A stretch of DNA of 64,000 nt from Lachnospiraceae bacterium (GCA_021153185.1 JAGKTY010000003.1:1-64000); one strand, 5' to 3'; positions 1-9,340 are shown, counted from the first letter of the stretch. Notes: generated by a model not told the origin, from the letters alone. Program-made: numbers and translations.

Positions 1-607
1 CCTTATCATAATATTCTATAAATTCTTCTTTAGATTTTTGACAACCAACAATTATGTATATTTCATTATATTCAAAGTGAAAATCCCCTTTACATCTCCA
101 CTCTCTTTCATGACTCCAATCAATAAGTGCTTTTGAATCATTCAGATTCATACTAACAATACGCCAATACTCTTCTTTAGGAAGCATTTGTTGCAATTCT
201 TCTTTTAAACCGTAAAAAACAGGATAAACGCCTTTTCTAAAAGCTTCACATTTATCTATCATAATACCAAACGCTTCATATCGAAAATCAACAGCCACAT
301 CACCTATATCCATTTCTGCAATTTCAGCAAATTTTTCTCGACGCTGATTTTCTTTCTGTTCCTCATATTTTATATTTTCTGCTAACGCTACCAATGGGAT
401 ATCTTGAAAACATGTCGCAGGCGTATTTCCAATAATAAACCCACTTTTTTCTTGATAATTTGTTGACCCCCAAATAGTCTTTTCATTAAGAATTTTTATT
501 AGCGTTTGTAAAGCATTTCCGTACTTACTCCTTCTGGTTAAATGGGTTATAAAAGAACTACAATCACTTCTTATCTCAAGATGCTCTTTCCACTTGTCAT
601 AATTCAT
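1..607 (-). CDS. AbiGi/DUF2971-like protein, truncated by window edge
   Basis: An open frame runs from an ATG at 607 off the left edge (about 202 codons visible, no stop). A good ribosome site, GAAGGAG, sits 9 bases before the ATG. The readable protein has the pattern of the AbiGi/DUF2971-like group: an N-terminal SSFITHLTR segment, CFQDIPL near residue 67, YEAFGIMIDK, GVYPVFYG, and a C-terminal SHEREWRCKGDF motif. Members of this group have been linked to abortive phage infection, but the biochemical role is unclear. The region is clearly more AT-rich than the genes to its right, which together with its position at the 3' end of lysS suggests acquired DNA. A possible -10 (TATAAT, 654-659 on this strand) lies just upstream. 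Family assignment is by eye from motifs. Confidence 0.6.
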   Translation of the reverse strand, partial: MNYDKWKEHLEIRSDCSSFITHLTRRSKYGNALQTLIKILNEKTIWGSTNYQEKSGFIIGNTPATCFQDIPLVALAENIKYEEQKENQRREKFAEIAEMDIGDVAVDFRYEAFGIMIDKCEAFRKGVYPVFYGLKEELQQMLPKEEYWRIVSMNLNDSKALIDWSHEREWRCKGDFHFEYNEIYIIVGCQKSKEEFIEYYDK

Positions 608-678
608 TTGCAGTCGCTCCTTCGCAATTTCACTTTCACGTTGCTAATTCTTCATTATATCTTTTTCTTTATAATAAA

Positions 679-710
679 AACCTCACCAGATATTTCTATC
701 TAGTGAGGTT
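679..710 (-). terminator. Rho-independent terminator of greA-lysS
   Basis: An inverted repeat (AACCTCAC and GTGAGGTT outer arms, continuing as AGATA/TATCT) is followed on the minus strand by TTTTTATTATA. It lies about 120 bases past the lysS stop and before the AbiGi-like gene. The plus-strand side has only a weak T run. Confidence 0.75.
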
Positions 711-765
711 ATTATATCATATTGCCACTTCCATAAGCATCATTTTTCTTAAATTTTACATCGTT

Positions 766-790
766 TGGCGTACGATTGGCGTATGGCGTA
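766..790. repeat. Three TGGCGTA direct repeats beside lysS
   Basis: TGGCGTA occurs at 766-772, 777-783 and 784-790, within 25 bases and about 40 bases past the lysS stop codon. Short clustered direct repeats beside a conserved 3' end could be integrase arm-type sites or part of an attachment site. No integrase is visible in the window, so this is a suggestion only. Confidence 0.3.
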
Positions 791-827
791 GGTTTTAACA
801 CCCCGCAAGCCCAGCAAAATCAAGGAA

Positions 828-2384
828 TTATTTATCAAGTGTCTTCATTGTCGGGAACAGCAGCACATCCCTGATTGCCGGGCTGTCTGTCATCAACATG
901 CAAAGTCTGTCGATACCATATCCAATACCGCCTGTTGGTGGCATACCGGCATTGGCATCCTGAAGTGCGAAACGCTCTCTCTGATCGATAGGATCGTTAA
1001 GCTCTGAGTATGCATTACACATTTCCCATCCGTTCATGAACATCTCAAAACGTTCCACATATTCCGGTGCACCCGGTTTTTTCTTTGTCAGAGGAGATAT
1101 CTCTATCGGATGATCCATAACGAATGTTGGCTGGATTAAGTGCTCCTCCACATACTCCTCAAAGAAGAGATTCAAGATATGGCCCTTTGTATGCCAATCC
1201 TCAAACTCAATTCCTTTATCTTTTGCGATTGCTTTGGCAGCCTCTGTATCAGGGATTTCGTTGAAATCGATACCTGCATATTTCTTAACGGCATCCACCA
1301 TTGTGATACGCTCAAATGGTTTGCCAAGATCCATCTCAATGCCCTGGTATGTGATGGTTGTCGTGCCAAGCACCTCCTGCGCGATATGTCTGTACATATT
1401 CTCTGTCAGGTCCATCATACCATTGTAATCTGTATAAGCCTGGTATAACTCCATGAGTGTAAACTCCGGATTGTGTCTTGTATCAAGTCCTTCATTACGG
1501 AACACTCGTCCAATCTCATACACTCTCTCCAGACCGCCAACGATGAGTCTCTTTAAGTAAAGCTCCAGCGAAATACGAAGCTTTAAGTCCTCATCAAGTG
1601 CGTTGAAATGTGTCTCAAAAGGTCTGGCTGCCGCGCCACCCGGATTTGCGACAAGCATCGGTGTCTCCACCTCCATAAATCCCTGTGCGTCAAGGAATTT
1701 ACGGATTGTGCTGATGATTTTGGAACGTTTGATAAATGTATCTTTCACTTCCTCGTTCATAATCAGGTCGACATATCTCTGACGGTAACGCATGTCTGTA
1801 TCTGTCATGCCATGGAACTTCTCCGGCAATACCTGAAGCGATTTGGAAAGAAGTGTCATCTCACAGGCATGGATTGAAATCTCACCTGTCTTGGTTCTGA
1901 ATGCATATCCTTTGACACCGTAAATATCTCCGATATCCGATTTCTTAAAATCAGCATAAACGTCTTCGCCAATCTGGTCTCTTGCCACATATACCTGGAT
2001 AGTACCCTGTAAATCGCGGATGTTACAGAAAGATGCTTTTCCCATCACACGCTTGAACATCATACGTCCGGCGATACATACATTAATTGGGTTTGCATCC
2101 ATGATGGCTCTTCTCTCGTTGTAATCTGCATTGATTGCATCCTTCGCAGCTTCCTCATCAAGACCATCTACGTTTACTTCTTCTCTGCCTGCAAGTACTT
2201 CTGCCTCATGTGCATTGTAAAGGTCCTTGACCTCCATGCTGTGATGCGTCACATCGTATTTTGTAATCACGAAAGGATCTTTTCCCGCTTCCTGCAAATT
2301 AGCAAGCTTCTCGCGGCGGACCTTTAACAGCTGATTTAAGTCCTGCTCCTTTTCGCCCTTTCCCTGCTTGTTATTATCTGCCAT
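828..2384 (-). CDS. lysS: Lysyl-tRNA synthetase, class II
   Basis: Charges tRNA-Lys with lysine in the cytoplasm. The 518-residue protein has an anticodon-binding OB fold (roughly 100-190, with FKRVMGKASFCNIRD) and the class II catalytic core: motif 2 around GRVFRNEGLDTRHNPEFT, and motif 3 GGIGYGIDRL starting at residue 485. It is slightly longer than many bacterial LysRS because of an acidic stretch between the N-terminal helix and the OB fold. It starts 2 bases after the greA stop; its ribosome site (AGGAG) lies in the greA tail, so the two are cotranscribed. No T-box was seen upstream. Identification is secure. Confidence 0.98.
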   Translation of the reverse strand: MADNNKQGKGEKEQDLNQLLKVRREKLANLQEAGKDPFVITKYDVTHHSMEVKDLYNAHEAEVLAGREEVNVDGLDEEAAKDAINADYNERRAIMDANPINVCIAGRMMFKRVMGKASFCNIRDLQGTIQVYVARDQIGEDVYADFKKSDIGDIYGVKGYAFRTKTGEISIHACEMTLLSKSLQVLPEKFHGMTDTDMRYRQRYVDLIMNEEVKDTFIKRSKIISTIRKFLDAQGFMEVETPMLVANPGGAAARPFETHFNALDEDLKLRISLELYLKRLIVGGLERVYEIGRVFRNEGLDTRHNPEFTLMELYQAYTDYNGMMDLTENMYRHIAQEVLGTTTITYQGIEMDLGKPFERITMVDAVKKYAGIDFNEIPDTEAAKAIAKDKGIEFEDWHTKGHILNLFFEEYVEEHLIQPTFVMDHPIEISPLTKKKPGAPEYVERFEMFMNGWEMCNAYSELNDPIDQRERFALQDANAGMPPTGGIGYGIDRLCMLMTDSPAIRDVLLFPTMKTLDK

Positions 2385-2386
2385 GA

Positions 2387-2872
2387 TTATTCTCCTGCTC
2401 TCTGAATCTCAAGTACTTCATATTTGAGTACACCTGCCGGTGTCTCAACTTCCACAACGTCACCAATTTTAGAGCCGATTAAAGCATGACCAACCGGTGA
2501 CTCATTTGAGATTTTTCCTTTTAAACTGTTCGCCTCTGTCGAACCAACGATTTTATATGAAAATTCCTGATTTAATTCTAAATCTTTGATTTTAACTTTA
2601 CATCCGATGTTAATCTTATCGAGATCAACTTCATCCTCAACAACGACTTCTGCGTTCTTTAAGATTTTCTCGAGTTCTTCAATACGAGCTTCGATATCGC
2701 GCTGCTCATCTTTCGCTGCATCATACTCAGCATTCTCTGACAAGTCACCCTGCGCTCTCGCTTCTTTGATTTTTTGAGCAATCTCCTTACGTGTTACGAC
2801 TTTAAGGTGTTCGAGCTCTTCCTCATATTTCTTGAGTCCTTCGTAGGTTAAGATATTTTTCTTTGCTTCCAT
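2387..2872 (-). CDS. greA: Transcription elongation factor GreA
   Basis: Rescues backtracked RNA polymerase by stimulating transcript cleavage in the secondary channel. From the ATG at 2872 the protein is 161 residues, the usual GreA length, with the N-terminal coiled coil ([16 protein letters not shown], then [20 protein letters not shown] carrying the acidic tip) and the C-terminal FKBP-like domain ([18 protein letters not shown]). An in-frame start 24 bases upstream would add an atypical MARERRKK leader; the 2872 start has AGAAGG at proper spacing, so I chose it. First gene of the greA-lysS unit, with its own strong promoter at 2923-2952. Confidence 0.97.
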   Translation of the reverse strand: MEAKKNILTYEGLKKYEEELEHLKVVTRKEIAQKIKEARAQGDLSENAEYDAAKDEQRDIEARIEELEKILKNAEVVVEDEVDLDKINIGCKVKIKDLELNQEFSYKIVGSTEANSLKGKISNESPVGHALIGSKIGDVVEVETPAGVLKYEVLEIQRAGE

Positions 2873-2922
2873 CTTTTTCCTTCTTTCTCTGGCCAATGCC
2901 AGCTAATGCCAATAGCTAAGAT

Positions 2923-2952
2923 ATTATAGCCCAAATCGAAAGTGTCTGTCAA
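2923..2952 (-). promoter_or_regulatory. Sigma-A promoter for greA-lysS
   Basis: Minus strand -35 TTGACA (2947-2952) and -10 TATAAT (2923-2928), 18-base spacer. It overlaps the last codons of the upstream unknown gene, which ends at 2924. Confidence 0.8.
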
Positions 2953-3661
2953 GGAATTTGCCTAGGGAAATGTACTGTATTTGCGCACTCTTACGCATAA
3001 TCCGCCTTCGTTTCATCACATCCTGAGACAAATCGATAAAGGTGCACACATCCGGCACGTATCGCAATAAGCTGCTTCCTCCCTCACTTCCATCCAAAAT
3101 CAGCCGGCAATCCTGTATCATTTCGCATTCATCCGTCTTCGAAATCAGGATTCCCGTCTCCTCCTGATAGGTCATGAGTTCCGGGTCAAACAACCTGCTT
3201 CCGACAAGAATGATTTCCTTTACTTTGGGCTTGCAAGCTGTAATAAAATCGCTCACCATCGCTCCATCGAATTGCGGCGAACAGAGGATTGCCCATTTTT
3301 CTGTACGCGCCCAGTCATACTGCGCAAGCAGATACGCTTTCGCATACTTTCTGTAATACTTTGCATCAATCTCACATAATTCACCTATGCGCCCCTGCTG
3401 CATCATTCTTTTTATTTCTCTCGTAAGTTCGTTTTGTTTGCGGAATGCAGAACAAATGGACAGCCACAAAAAAAAGAGCTTCCTTTTCCGGAAACTCTTT
3501 TGTACTTCTTCCAAATATGCGCGGGAAAACGGAACGCGGCATCCGACAATCTCCATCCCCACAATATTGATTCGTTGCGGCTCACAAATGGCCTCACGCT
3601 CCATCGACAGCCTTCTTTCGCCTCGCCCCTCATAGGTATATAAATAGATCATGTTCCCCAT
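2924..3661 (-). CDS. Conserved protein of unknown function
   Basis: A 245-residue protein if started at the ATG at 3661, which has GGGAG at good spacing; an upstream TTG at 3673 is less likely. I do not recognise a family. It appears soluble: no signal peptide and no clear membrane segment apart from a short hydrophobic stretch, KLFFLWLSICSAF. The middle is helical and basic; the C-terminal part alternates strand-like stretches (KEIILVGSRLF, GILISKTDECEMIQDCRLILDG) with LLRYVPDVCTFIDLS, which could suggest a Rossmann-like fold. It sits 25 bases after dusB and is probably cotranscribed with it. The greA promoter is embedded in its 3' end. Confidence 0.75.
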   Translation of the reverse strand: MGNMIYLYTYEGRGERRLSMEREAICEPQRINIVGMEIVGCRVPFSRAYLEEVQKSFRKRKLFFLWLSICSAFRKQNELTREIKRMMQQGRIGELCEIDAKYYRKYAKAYLLAQYDWARTEKWAILCSPQFDGAMVSDFITACKPKVKEIILVGSRLFDPELMTYQEETGILISKTDECEMIQDCRLILDGSEGGSSLLRYVPDVCTFIDLSQDVMKRRRIMRKSAQIQYISLGKFLDRHFRFGL

Positions 3662-3686
3662 AAGTTCTCCCAAAGGGTATTTAACA

Positions 3687-4646
3687 CTATATATGAAGAA
3701 TCATCTCCCTTAATTCATCCATCGAATCAATCTCATTGACTTTTCTGCGAAGCGCTGCGGAATGTGGCAGTCCGCCCGTATACCAGGCAATGTGCTTACG
3801 CATCTCTCGAACCGCGGTATACTCGCCTTTGTATGCCATCTGAAGGTCCGCATGCTTCATGATGACCTCTATAATTTCCTGCTTCGTTGGTCCCGCTATC
3901 TTCTCGCCCGTCTCCGCATACGCGCGAAGCTGCGCAAAAATCCAAGGATTCCCCCTTGCAGCTCTTCCGACCATCACGCCATCACAGCCTGTCTCGTCCA
4001 TAAGCCTTATCGCGCTATCAACATCTGTGACATCACCATTTCCGATTACCGGAATTTTCACTGCCTCCTTGACCTGTCTGATAATCTCCCAGTCCGCCTG
4101 CCCGGCGTAGTACTGCTCTCTCGTCCTGCCATGCACAGTCACTGCTGCCGCGCCGCTCGCTTCCGCAATCTTTGCAATCTCGACCGCATTGACATGCGCA
4201 TCGTCAAAGCCTTTTCTGATCTTGATGGTGACCGGTTTGCTGATTGCCTTCACCGTCTTTGTCACGATCTCCTCGACAAGCTTTGGCTGTTTCATGAGTG
4301 CGGAGCCTTCGCCATTGTTCACGACCTTTGGCACAGGACAGCCCATGTTGATATCGAGTATCGCAAACGGTCTTTCCTCGATTCTCTTTGCCATCTCACT
4401 GATGATATCCGCATCAGAGCCGAACAGCTGAAGTGACACAGGTGCCTCCTCCGGATGAATTTCCATCAGGTCCATTGTATTTTTGTTGTTAAAATAAATG
4501 GCTTTTGCACTCACCATTTCCATGCCGCAAAGGTCTGCGCCAAGCTCGCTGCAAATGACACGAAATGGCAGGTCTGTTACACCTGCCATCGGAGCCAAAA
4601 TAAACGGATGTGCAAAAGTCCTGTCTCCTATCGTTAACTGTTTCAT
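3687..4646 (-). CDS. dusB: tRNA-dihydrouridine synthase, DusB type
   Basis: FMN-dependent reduction of specific uridines to dihydrouridine in tRNA D-loops. The 319-residue TIM barrel shows the family signatures: [12 protein letters not shown] near residue 18, [19 protein letters not shown] with the catalytic cysteine, NGDVTD, and [11 protein letters not shown] binding the FMN phosphate. Length is normal. Its ATG overlaps the coaX stop codon by 4 bases (ATGA), indicating translational coupling with coaX. DusB rather than DusA/C is inferred from general similarity of Firmicute homologues. Confidence 0.95.
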   Translation of the reverse strand: MKQLTIGDRTFAHPFILAPMAGVTDLPFRVICSELGADLCGMEMVSAKAIYFNNKNTMDLMEIHPEEAPVSLQLFGSDADIISEMAKRIEERPFAILDINMGCPVPKVVNNGEGSALMKQPKLVEEIVTKTVKAISKPVTIKIRKGFDDAHVNAVEIAKIAEASGAAAVTVHGRTREQYYAGQADWEIIRQVKEAVKIPVIGNGDVTDVDSAIRLMDETGCDGVMVGRAARGNPWIFAQLRAYAETGEKIAGPTKQEIIEVIMKHADLQMAYKGEYTAVREMRKHIAWYTGGLPHSAALRRKVNEIDSMDELREMILHI

Positions 4647-5422
4647 TTCTTCTTTCCTGCATTTTTCTCATAAAGAATGCGAAGACCTTCCAGCGTCAGG
4701 GTCGCATTGTACTCATCGATTGTATCGGTTGCATCTGCAATGATACGTCCCAGACCACCGGTAGCAACGACCTTCAGGTTGTCAAAGCCGGATTCCCGTT
4801 TTACACGATTAATGATATACTCTGTCTGACCGATCTGTCCGTACACAAGACCTGCCTGCATACTCGTAACGGTCGTGCTTGCAAGAATGGATTCCGGTTT
4901 TTTGATCTCAATCTGCGGAAGCTTTGCTGCATCCTCCCAAAGTGCCTTTGCCGAGATGCCAATACCCGGCGCAATAATGCACACACCAAAATTTCCATCC
5001 TGATCAATCAGGTCGTACGTCGTTGCAGTACCATAATCAAGCACCAGAATCGGTCCGCCATACAGTTCATAAGCAGCTACCGCATCAACAATTCTGTCTG
5101 CTCCGGTCTCTTTTGGATTTTCGCTCACAATCTTGATGCCCGTCTTAATTCCCGGTCCGACAATGAGCGGTTCCACGCCAATATACCGTTTAATCGCATT
5201 GACGAGCGCATGCATCACATTCGGAACAACGCTCGCGATAATGCAGCCCTCTATCTCCTTTGAAGAGATATTGTTGTTGCGCAAAAGCTCCCTTACCGTA
5301 AATCCGTACTCATCAGAAGTACGCGGGATTTTGGTTGTCACACGGAATGTTGTCTCAAGCGCTTTTTCCTGGTATACACCAAACGTAATATTTGTGTTTC
5401 CTACATCAATGACCAATATCAT
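4643..5422 (-). CDS. coaX: Type III pantothenate kinase
   Basis: Phosphorylates pantothenate, the first step of coenzyme A synthesis. Started at the ATG at 5422 (GGAGGAATCGAA upstream) the protein is 259 residues, typical for CoaX; an upstream in-frame start would add 11 residues that do not belong to the family. The ASKHA-fold phosphate motifs are clear: [12 protein letters not shown] at the N terminus, [32 protein letters not shown] in the middle, and [11 protein letters not shown] near the C terminus. It lies between a small unknown gene and dusB, with 4-base overlap to dusB. Confidence 0.95.
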   Translation of the reverse strand: MILVIDVGNTNITFGVYQEKALETTFRVTTKIPRTSDEYGFTVRELLRNNNISSKEIEGCIIASVVPNVMHALVNAIKRYIGVEPLIVGPGIKTGIKIVSENPKETGADRIVDAVAAYELYGGPILVLDYGTATTYDLIDQDGNFGVCIIAPGIGISAKALWEDAAKLPQIEIKKPESILASTTVTSMQAGLVYGQIGQTEYIINRVKRESGFDNLKVVATGGLGRIIADATDTIDEYNATLTLEGLRILYEKNAGKKK

Positions 5423-5470
5423 TTCGATTCCTCCACAGACAAGCTTTTTCGACACCTTTGTTAGCTTATC

Positions 5471-5836
5471 CTAATTTTCTTCTTCCTCTATCAAAGCGCT
5501 GATATCTTCTTTTAAGATAACTGCTCTGTAATACATACGAAGTGATTCAAATAAATCCTGTTTATGGCGACGCACCTCCGCTACGAGGAGCCCGCTTCCA
5601 ATCTCATCATAGAGAATATCTTCTTCCGCCGCATCTGTCACAATTTCTACATTGCCCTCCTTGTCAAAGACAATGGAAAACATGCCGCCTATCTCCTGCG
5701 TAAACAGTACACAGATGATTCTAAGCTCCTCCTTGATTGATTCCGGAAGTCCGGAATACATCTCATTAAAATAATACTTCTGTTCGTAGGCATTGGCACC
5801 ACACAGCACCGTCGTCTGCTCGATATCTTTGTTCAT
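5471..5836 (-). CDS. DUF6145-like small protein
   Basis: A 121-residue protein from the ATG at 5836, preceded by TAGGAGGATTC; an upstream in-frame extension overlapping birA is not supported. Pattern LCGANAYEQKYYFNEMYSGLPESIKEELRII followed by CVLFTQEIGGMFSIVFD resembles small Lachnospiraceae proteins annotated as DUF6145. Acidic, no membrane segments, no catalytic motif that I recognise. It lies between birA and coaX in what looks like one transcription unit, so a link to cofactor enzymes is possible but unproven. Confidence 0.75.
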   Translation of the reverse strand: MNKDIEQTTVLCGANAYEQKYYFNEMYSGLPESIKEELRIICVLFTQEIGGMFSIVFDKEGNVEIVTDAAEEDILYDEIGSGLLVAEVRRHKQDLFESLRMYYRAVILKEDISALIEEEEN

Positions 5837-5855
5837 GAATCCTCCTAAAAGTGGC

Positions 5856-6833
5856 TTATACGTATCCGTAAAATCCTCTGACAGACACTTCGCCGGCATA
5901 CACTGCTTCCGTCACACCGTCATGCTCCACAAGAAGCTGTCCCTGCGCGTCGATTCCTCTGGAAATTCCTTGAAATTCCCCTTTTGGATCAAGCACCTTG
6001 ACGCCCGCATCGAGATTGACCAGCATCGCATTGTACTCTTCCATAAGTCCGGACAACTCCTGTGTCTGCATAAATAAATCATAATATCGCTCAAAGTACG
6101 TGATACAGCTTTGCAAAAGTTTGCTTCGCATGATTTTTTGACCACTTTCCAAATAAAGCGATGATGCCGTCTCCTTGATTTCATCCGGAAAATCAACCTG
6201 GTTGATATTGATGCCGACACCAATGACAACCTCATGAATATACGCCAGCTCTGCTGTCATCTCTGTGAGCATGCCACATACCTTTTTGCGGTTCACTACA
6301 ATATCGTTCGGCCACTTGATACGCGCGCAAAGACCTGTGACATCGCAGATTGCATTTGCGACAGCAAGCGCCATGACGAGCGTCAGCATACTTGCTTTGG
6401 CCGGTGACATATCAGGCCTTAATACAATGGAAAAATACACATTGTCGCCTTTGATTGAAACCCATTCTCTTCCGCGCCTGCCCCTTCCGGCATTCTGCTT
6501 ATCGGAAACGACGAGCGTTCCATGTGCATCGCCCTGAGCTGCAAACCGTTTGGCGTCGTCATTCGTTGAGCCCGTCTCTTCAAAGTAGTAAAGCTTTTTG
6601 CCCGCCCAGTTTGTATGAAGTCCGCTCTCTATCTCATTTTTAGACAAAATGTCCGGCTTACTGACAAGCTTATAGCCTTTATTTGGTATGGATTCAATCA
6701 CATAGCCTTCCTCTTTTAACTGATTCATGACTTTCCATACCGCTGTGCGTGATACGCCAAATTCCGCACACAATTCCTGTCCGGAAATATAGTTATTGCT
6801 CTCTGTTAGTTTGGTCAAAATTTTTGTTTTCAT
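5856..6833 (-). CDS. birA: Biotin-protein ligase and biotin repressor BirA
   Basis: Bifunctional: attaches biotin to carboxyl-carrier proteins through biotinyl-AMP and, in the holo form, represses biotin genes. The N-terminal 60 residues form a winged helix (ISGQELCAEFGVSRTAVWKVMNQLKEEG read in two parts). The ligase domain has the ETGSTND motif and the adenylate loop GRGRRGREW near residue 120, then KWPNDI. The C-terminal SH3-like domain ends with YAGEVSVRG. Length 325 is typical. An ATG at 6833 follows GGAG; a GTG one codon upstream overlaps the argF stop. The argF stop and birA start are effectively fused, suggesting coupled expression. Confidence 0.95.
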   Translation of the reverse strand: MKTKILTKLTESNNYISGQELCAEFGVSRTAVWKVMNQLKEEGYVIESIPNKGYKLVSKPDILSKNEIESGLHTNWAGKKLYYFEETGSTNDDAKRFAAQGDAHGTLVVSDKQNAGRGRRGREWVSIKGDNVYFSIVLRPDMSPAKASMLTLVMALAVANAICDVTGLCARIKWPNDIVVNRKKVCGMLTEMTAELAYIHEVVIGVGININQVDFPDEIKETASSLYLESGQKIMRSKLLQSCITYFERYYDLFMQTQELSGLMEEYNAMLVNLDAGVKVLDPKGEFQGISRGIDAQGQLLVEHDGVTEAVYAGEVSVRGFYGYV

Positions 6834-6835
6834 CA

Positions 6836-7834
6836 CTAGGCTCCAAGTGTTGCAGCCATAACAGCCTTAATGGTATGCATGCGGTTTTCAGCTTCGTCAA
6901 ACACAACGCTTCTGTCTGATTCAAACACCTCATCCGTTACCTCAAGCTCCGTAAAGCCGTACTGCTGACCTTTTTCTTTTCCGATCTTTGTCTTCAAATC
7001 ATGGAACGCCGGCAGACAATGCATAAAGATAGCCTGCTCTCCTGCGTTGTCCATGAGCTTTTGATTGACCTGATATGGCGAAAGCTCTCTGATTCGGCTC
7101 TCCCAGACTTCGTCAGGCTCTCCCATCGATACCCATACATCTGTATAAATGACATCAGCGCCCTTTGTGCCTTCCATTGCATCTTCCGTCAGCGTAATGG
7201 TCGCACCTGTCTGCGCCGCAATGTCCTCACATGTTTTCACGAGCTCCGGAGCCGGGAAATATGCTTTTGGCGCACATGCCACAAAGTTCATTCCCATCTT
7301 TGCACACGTTACCATCCAGGAATTACCCATGTTGTATCTGGCATCACCCATGTATGCCACGGTGATTCCTTTGATTCTTCCAAAGTGCTCACGAATCGTC
7401 AAAAGGTCAGCCAACATCTGCGTCGGATGGAACTCGTTCGTCAGTCCGTTCCACACTGGGACACCGGCATATTTTGCAAGCTCTTCCACGATTTCCTGTT
7501 CGAATCCGCGGTATTCGATTCCGTCATACATACGTCCAAGCACTCTGGCAGTATCTGCTATGCTCTCTTTCTTTCCAATCTGGGAACCGCTCGGGTCTAA
7601 GTATGTCGAGCCCATACCAAGATCATTTGCCGCTACTTCAAATGAACAACGTGTTCTTGTACTTGTCTTTTCAAAAATAAGCGCTACATTTTTACCGCGA
7701 AGGGTGTCATGAAGCTCTCCTTTTTTCTTTTTTGCTTTCAAATCTGCCGCCAAATCGATTAAATATGTAATCTCCTCCGGTGTATAATCCAAAAGCTTTA
7801 AAAAATGACGTCCTTTTAAATCGACTGTACTCAT
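6836..7834 (-). CDS. argF: Ornithine carbamoyltransferase
   Basis: Makes citrulline from ornithine and carbamoyl phosphate in arginine synthesis. The 332-residue protein carries the carbamoyl-phosphate motif STRTR, the family HPTQ motif, and the HCLPAFHD segment with the ornithine-site cysteine. The ribosome site is AGGAGGAG. No arcA or arcC lies nearby, so the anabolic role (argF) is preferred over catabolic arcB, though sequence alone does not decide this. It is followed by birA with no gap and preceded by a hairpin in its leader at 7854-7884. Confidence 0.95.
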   Translation of the reverse strand: MSTVDLKGRHFLKLLDYTPEEITYLIDLAADLKAKKKKGELHDTLRGKNVALIFEKTSTRTRCSFEVAANDLGMGSTYLDPSGSQIGKKESIADTARVLGRMYDGIEYRGFEQEIVEELAKYAGVPVWNGLTNEFHPTQMLADLLTIREHFGRIKGITVAYMGDARYNMGNSWMVTCAKMGMNFVACAPKAYFPAPELVKTCEDIAAQTGATITLTEDAMEGTKGADVIYTDVWVSMGEPDEVWESRIRELSPYQVNQKLMDNAGEQAIFMHCLPAFHDLKTKIGKEKGQQYGFTELEVTDEVFESDRSVVFDEAENRMHTIKAVMAATLGA

Positions 7835-7853
7835 GTCTCTCCTCCTAGTGCAA

Positions 7854-7884
7854 AAGACGGTTTCCGTACCCCGAAAACCGCCTT
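7854..7884 (-). terminator. Hairpin between SPFH gene and argF
   Basis: Arms AAGGCGGTTT and AAACCGTCTT on the minus strand (one G-T pair), followed by only a short T run (TTTTGC counting the end of the arm). It may terminate the nfeD-SPFH transcript or act as a leader structure for argF. No arginine-repressor box was recognised. Confidence 0.45.
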
Positions 7885-7908
7885 GTTTCTCATGATTACA
7901 TGGTTAAA

Positions 7909-8823
7909 TTACTTTAACACCTCTTTGATACTTGTCGCAAGTCCTGCAAGCCCCTGAAGGTCTGATGGAATGATGATCTTGGTAGCCTGTCCGTCTGCTG
8001 CTTTCTCAAATGCCTCTAAGCTCTTAATCTGAAGAACTGCCTGATCAGCACCAGCCTCCTTTAACATGCGGATACCGTCTGCACTTGCCTGCTGTACCTT
8101 AAGAATCGCCTCAGCCTCACCTTCTGCCTCGCGGATTGTTTTCTCTTTCTGTGCTTCTGCGCGAAGGATTGCTGACTGCTTCTCAGCCTCAGCTTCCAGG
8201 ATTGCTGATTCCTTTTTACCTTCGGCAACAAGGATGGTAGATTTCTTCTCACCCTCTGCACGAAGAATGGCTTCACGACGTTCACGCTCTGCTTTCATCT
8301 GTTTCTCCATTGCATCCTGAATCGCTGCCGGAGGAATGATGTTCTTGAGCTCTACACGGTTCACCTTGATACCCCATGGGTCTGTCGCGATATCAAGCGT
8401 TGTACTCATCTTGGTATTGATAATCTCACGTGATGTAAGTGTCTGGTCGAGCTCCATCTCACCGATGATGTTACGAAGTGTCGTCGCTGTTAAGTTCTCA
8501 ATCGCCATAAGCGGATTCTCAACACCGTACGCATATGCTCTCGGATCTGTAATCTGGAAAAATACGATGGTATCAATTCTCATCGTAACGTTATCCTTTG
8601 TGATAACCGGCTGTGGCGGAAAGTCTACAACCTGCTCTTTTAAATTGACCTTTTTGGCAATCTTGTCGAAGAATGGCATCTTGATGTGAAGACCTACTGA
8701 CCATGTGCCCTGATATGCACCAAGACGTTCAACAATGTATGCATGTGCCTGTGGAACGATTACGATACAGCTCATCAGAACTGCAACGATAATCACTAAT
8801 GCAACAATAATTACGTATACCAT
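7909..8823 (-). CDS. SPFH/Band 7 membrane protein (stomatin/QmcA-like)
   Basis: A 304-residue scaffold protein of the stomatin family, found in lipid-ordered membrane domains. The N terminus is one membrane helix (about 2-24). The SPFH domain follows (PQAHAYIVERLGAYQGTW to about residue 175). Then a long alanine/glutamate coiled coil of roughly 11-residue repeats (variants of EAEKQSAILRAEAQKE, residues 180-245). The C terminus has a small hydrophobic tail. The gene starts directly after the stop of the NfeD-like gene, the conserved pairing for this family in bacteria, so the two proteins probably form one membrane complex. Confidence 0.93.
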   Translation of the reverse strand: MVYVIIVALVIIVAVLMSCIVIVPQAHAYIVERLGAYQGTWSVGLHIKMPFFDKIAKKVNLKEQVVDFPPQPVITKDNVTMRIDTIVFFQITDPRAYAYGVENPLMAIENLTATTLRNIIGEMELDQTLTSREIINTKMSTTLDIATDPWGIKVNRVELKNIIPPAAIQDAMEKQMKAERERREAILRAEGEKKSTILVAEGKKESAILEAEAEKQSAILRAEAQKEKTIREAEGEAEAILKVQQASADGIRMLKEAGADQAVLQIKSLEAFEKAADGQATKIIIPSDLQGLAGLATSIKEVLK

Positions 8824-9285
8824 TTAATTTCCCTCTTTTCTTTCTTCAATAATCAGTTTGACACCGTCAATCGCTTTTACAATTCCAACCGCTCCTACCG
8901 GAATCTTGATATCGTTTTGCGTTGAGCGGGCTGACCATTCCTGGCCCCCTACTATGACTCTGCCCAGGCCCTGCAAATTATCAACCTCGTAGACAACGAT
9001 TGCTTCTTTGCCAATCATGCTCTCAACGTTTGTGCGTACTCTGTCTCTGTTAAAGTACTTCACTGCAACCGGCCTTGTAAATATCAGCATCACCATTGAT
9101 ACAAGCAGAAATGCAATCAGCTGTAACCAAAATGGTGCATGTGCCAAAGCGAGCAGTGTAGCGACAACGGCCCCTGCTGCAAACCATATGGTAGTCAGTC
9201 CCATCGTCGCGATTTCGATTACAAGAAATACAACCAAAAGGACGAGCCATAAAGCAAGCTGTTGGTCAAAAGAACCATTTGTCAT
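8824..9285 (-). CDS. NfeD-like membrane protein
   Basis: About 153 residues from the ATG at 9285 (AAAGGAG upstream). A longer frame would add 55 residues of non-family sequence that covers the promoter. The N-terminal half has three to four membrane helices (LALWLVLLVVFLVIEIATM, TTIWFAAGAVVATLLALA, LQLIAFLLVSMVMLIF). The C-terminal part is the OB-fold NfeD domain, with MIGKEAIVV and GRVIVGGQEWSARS. NfeD proteins partner with SPFH proteins, and the next gene is one. This is the short form without the serine protease domain. Confidence 0.92.
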   Translation of the reverse strand: MTNGSFDQQLALWLVLLVVFLVIEIATMGLTTIWFAAGAVVATLLALAHAPFWLQLIAFLLVSMVMLIFTRPVAVKYFNRDRVRTNVESMIGKEAIVVYEVDNLQGLGRVIVGGQEWSARSTQNDIKIPVGAVGIVKAIDGVKLIIEERKEGN

Positions 9286-9340
9286 AACATACGCTCCTTT
9301 CCATTTGTATGGCGTCTGAAACGATTTTTCAGACACCCAT

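Noticed and set aside
828..2384. T-box leader for lysS
   Set aside because: No T-box motif upstream; lysS follows greA directly and uses the greA promoter.
3762..4436. Long plus-strand open frame opposite dusB
   Set aside because: Shadow of dusB on the other strand; no ribosome site or family-like sequence.
8060..8290. Tandem-repeat-like sequence resembling an array
   Set aside because: It encodes the repeated coiled coil (variants of EAEKQSAIL) of the SPFH protein; repeats are uneven with no spacers, so not CRISPR.
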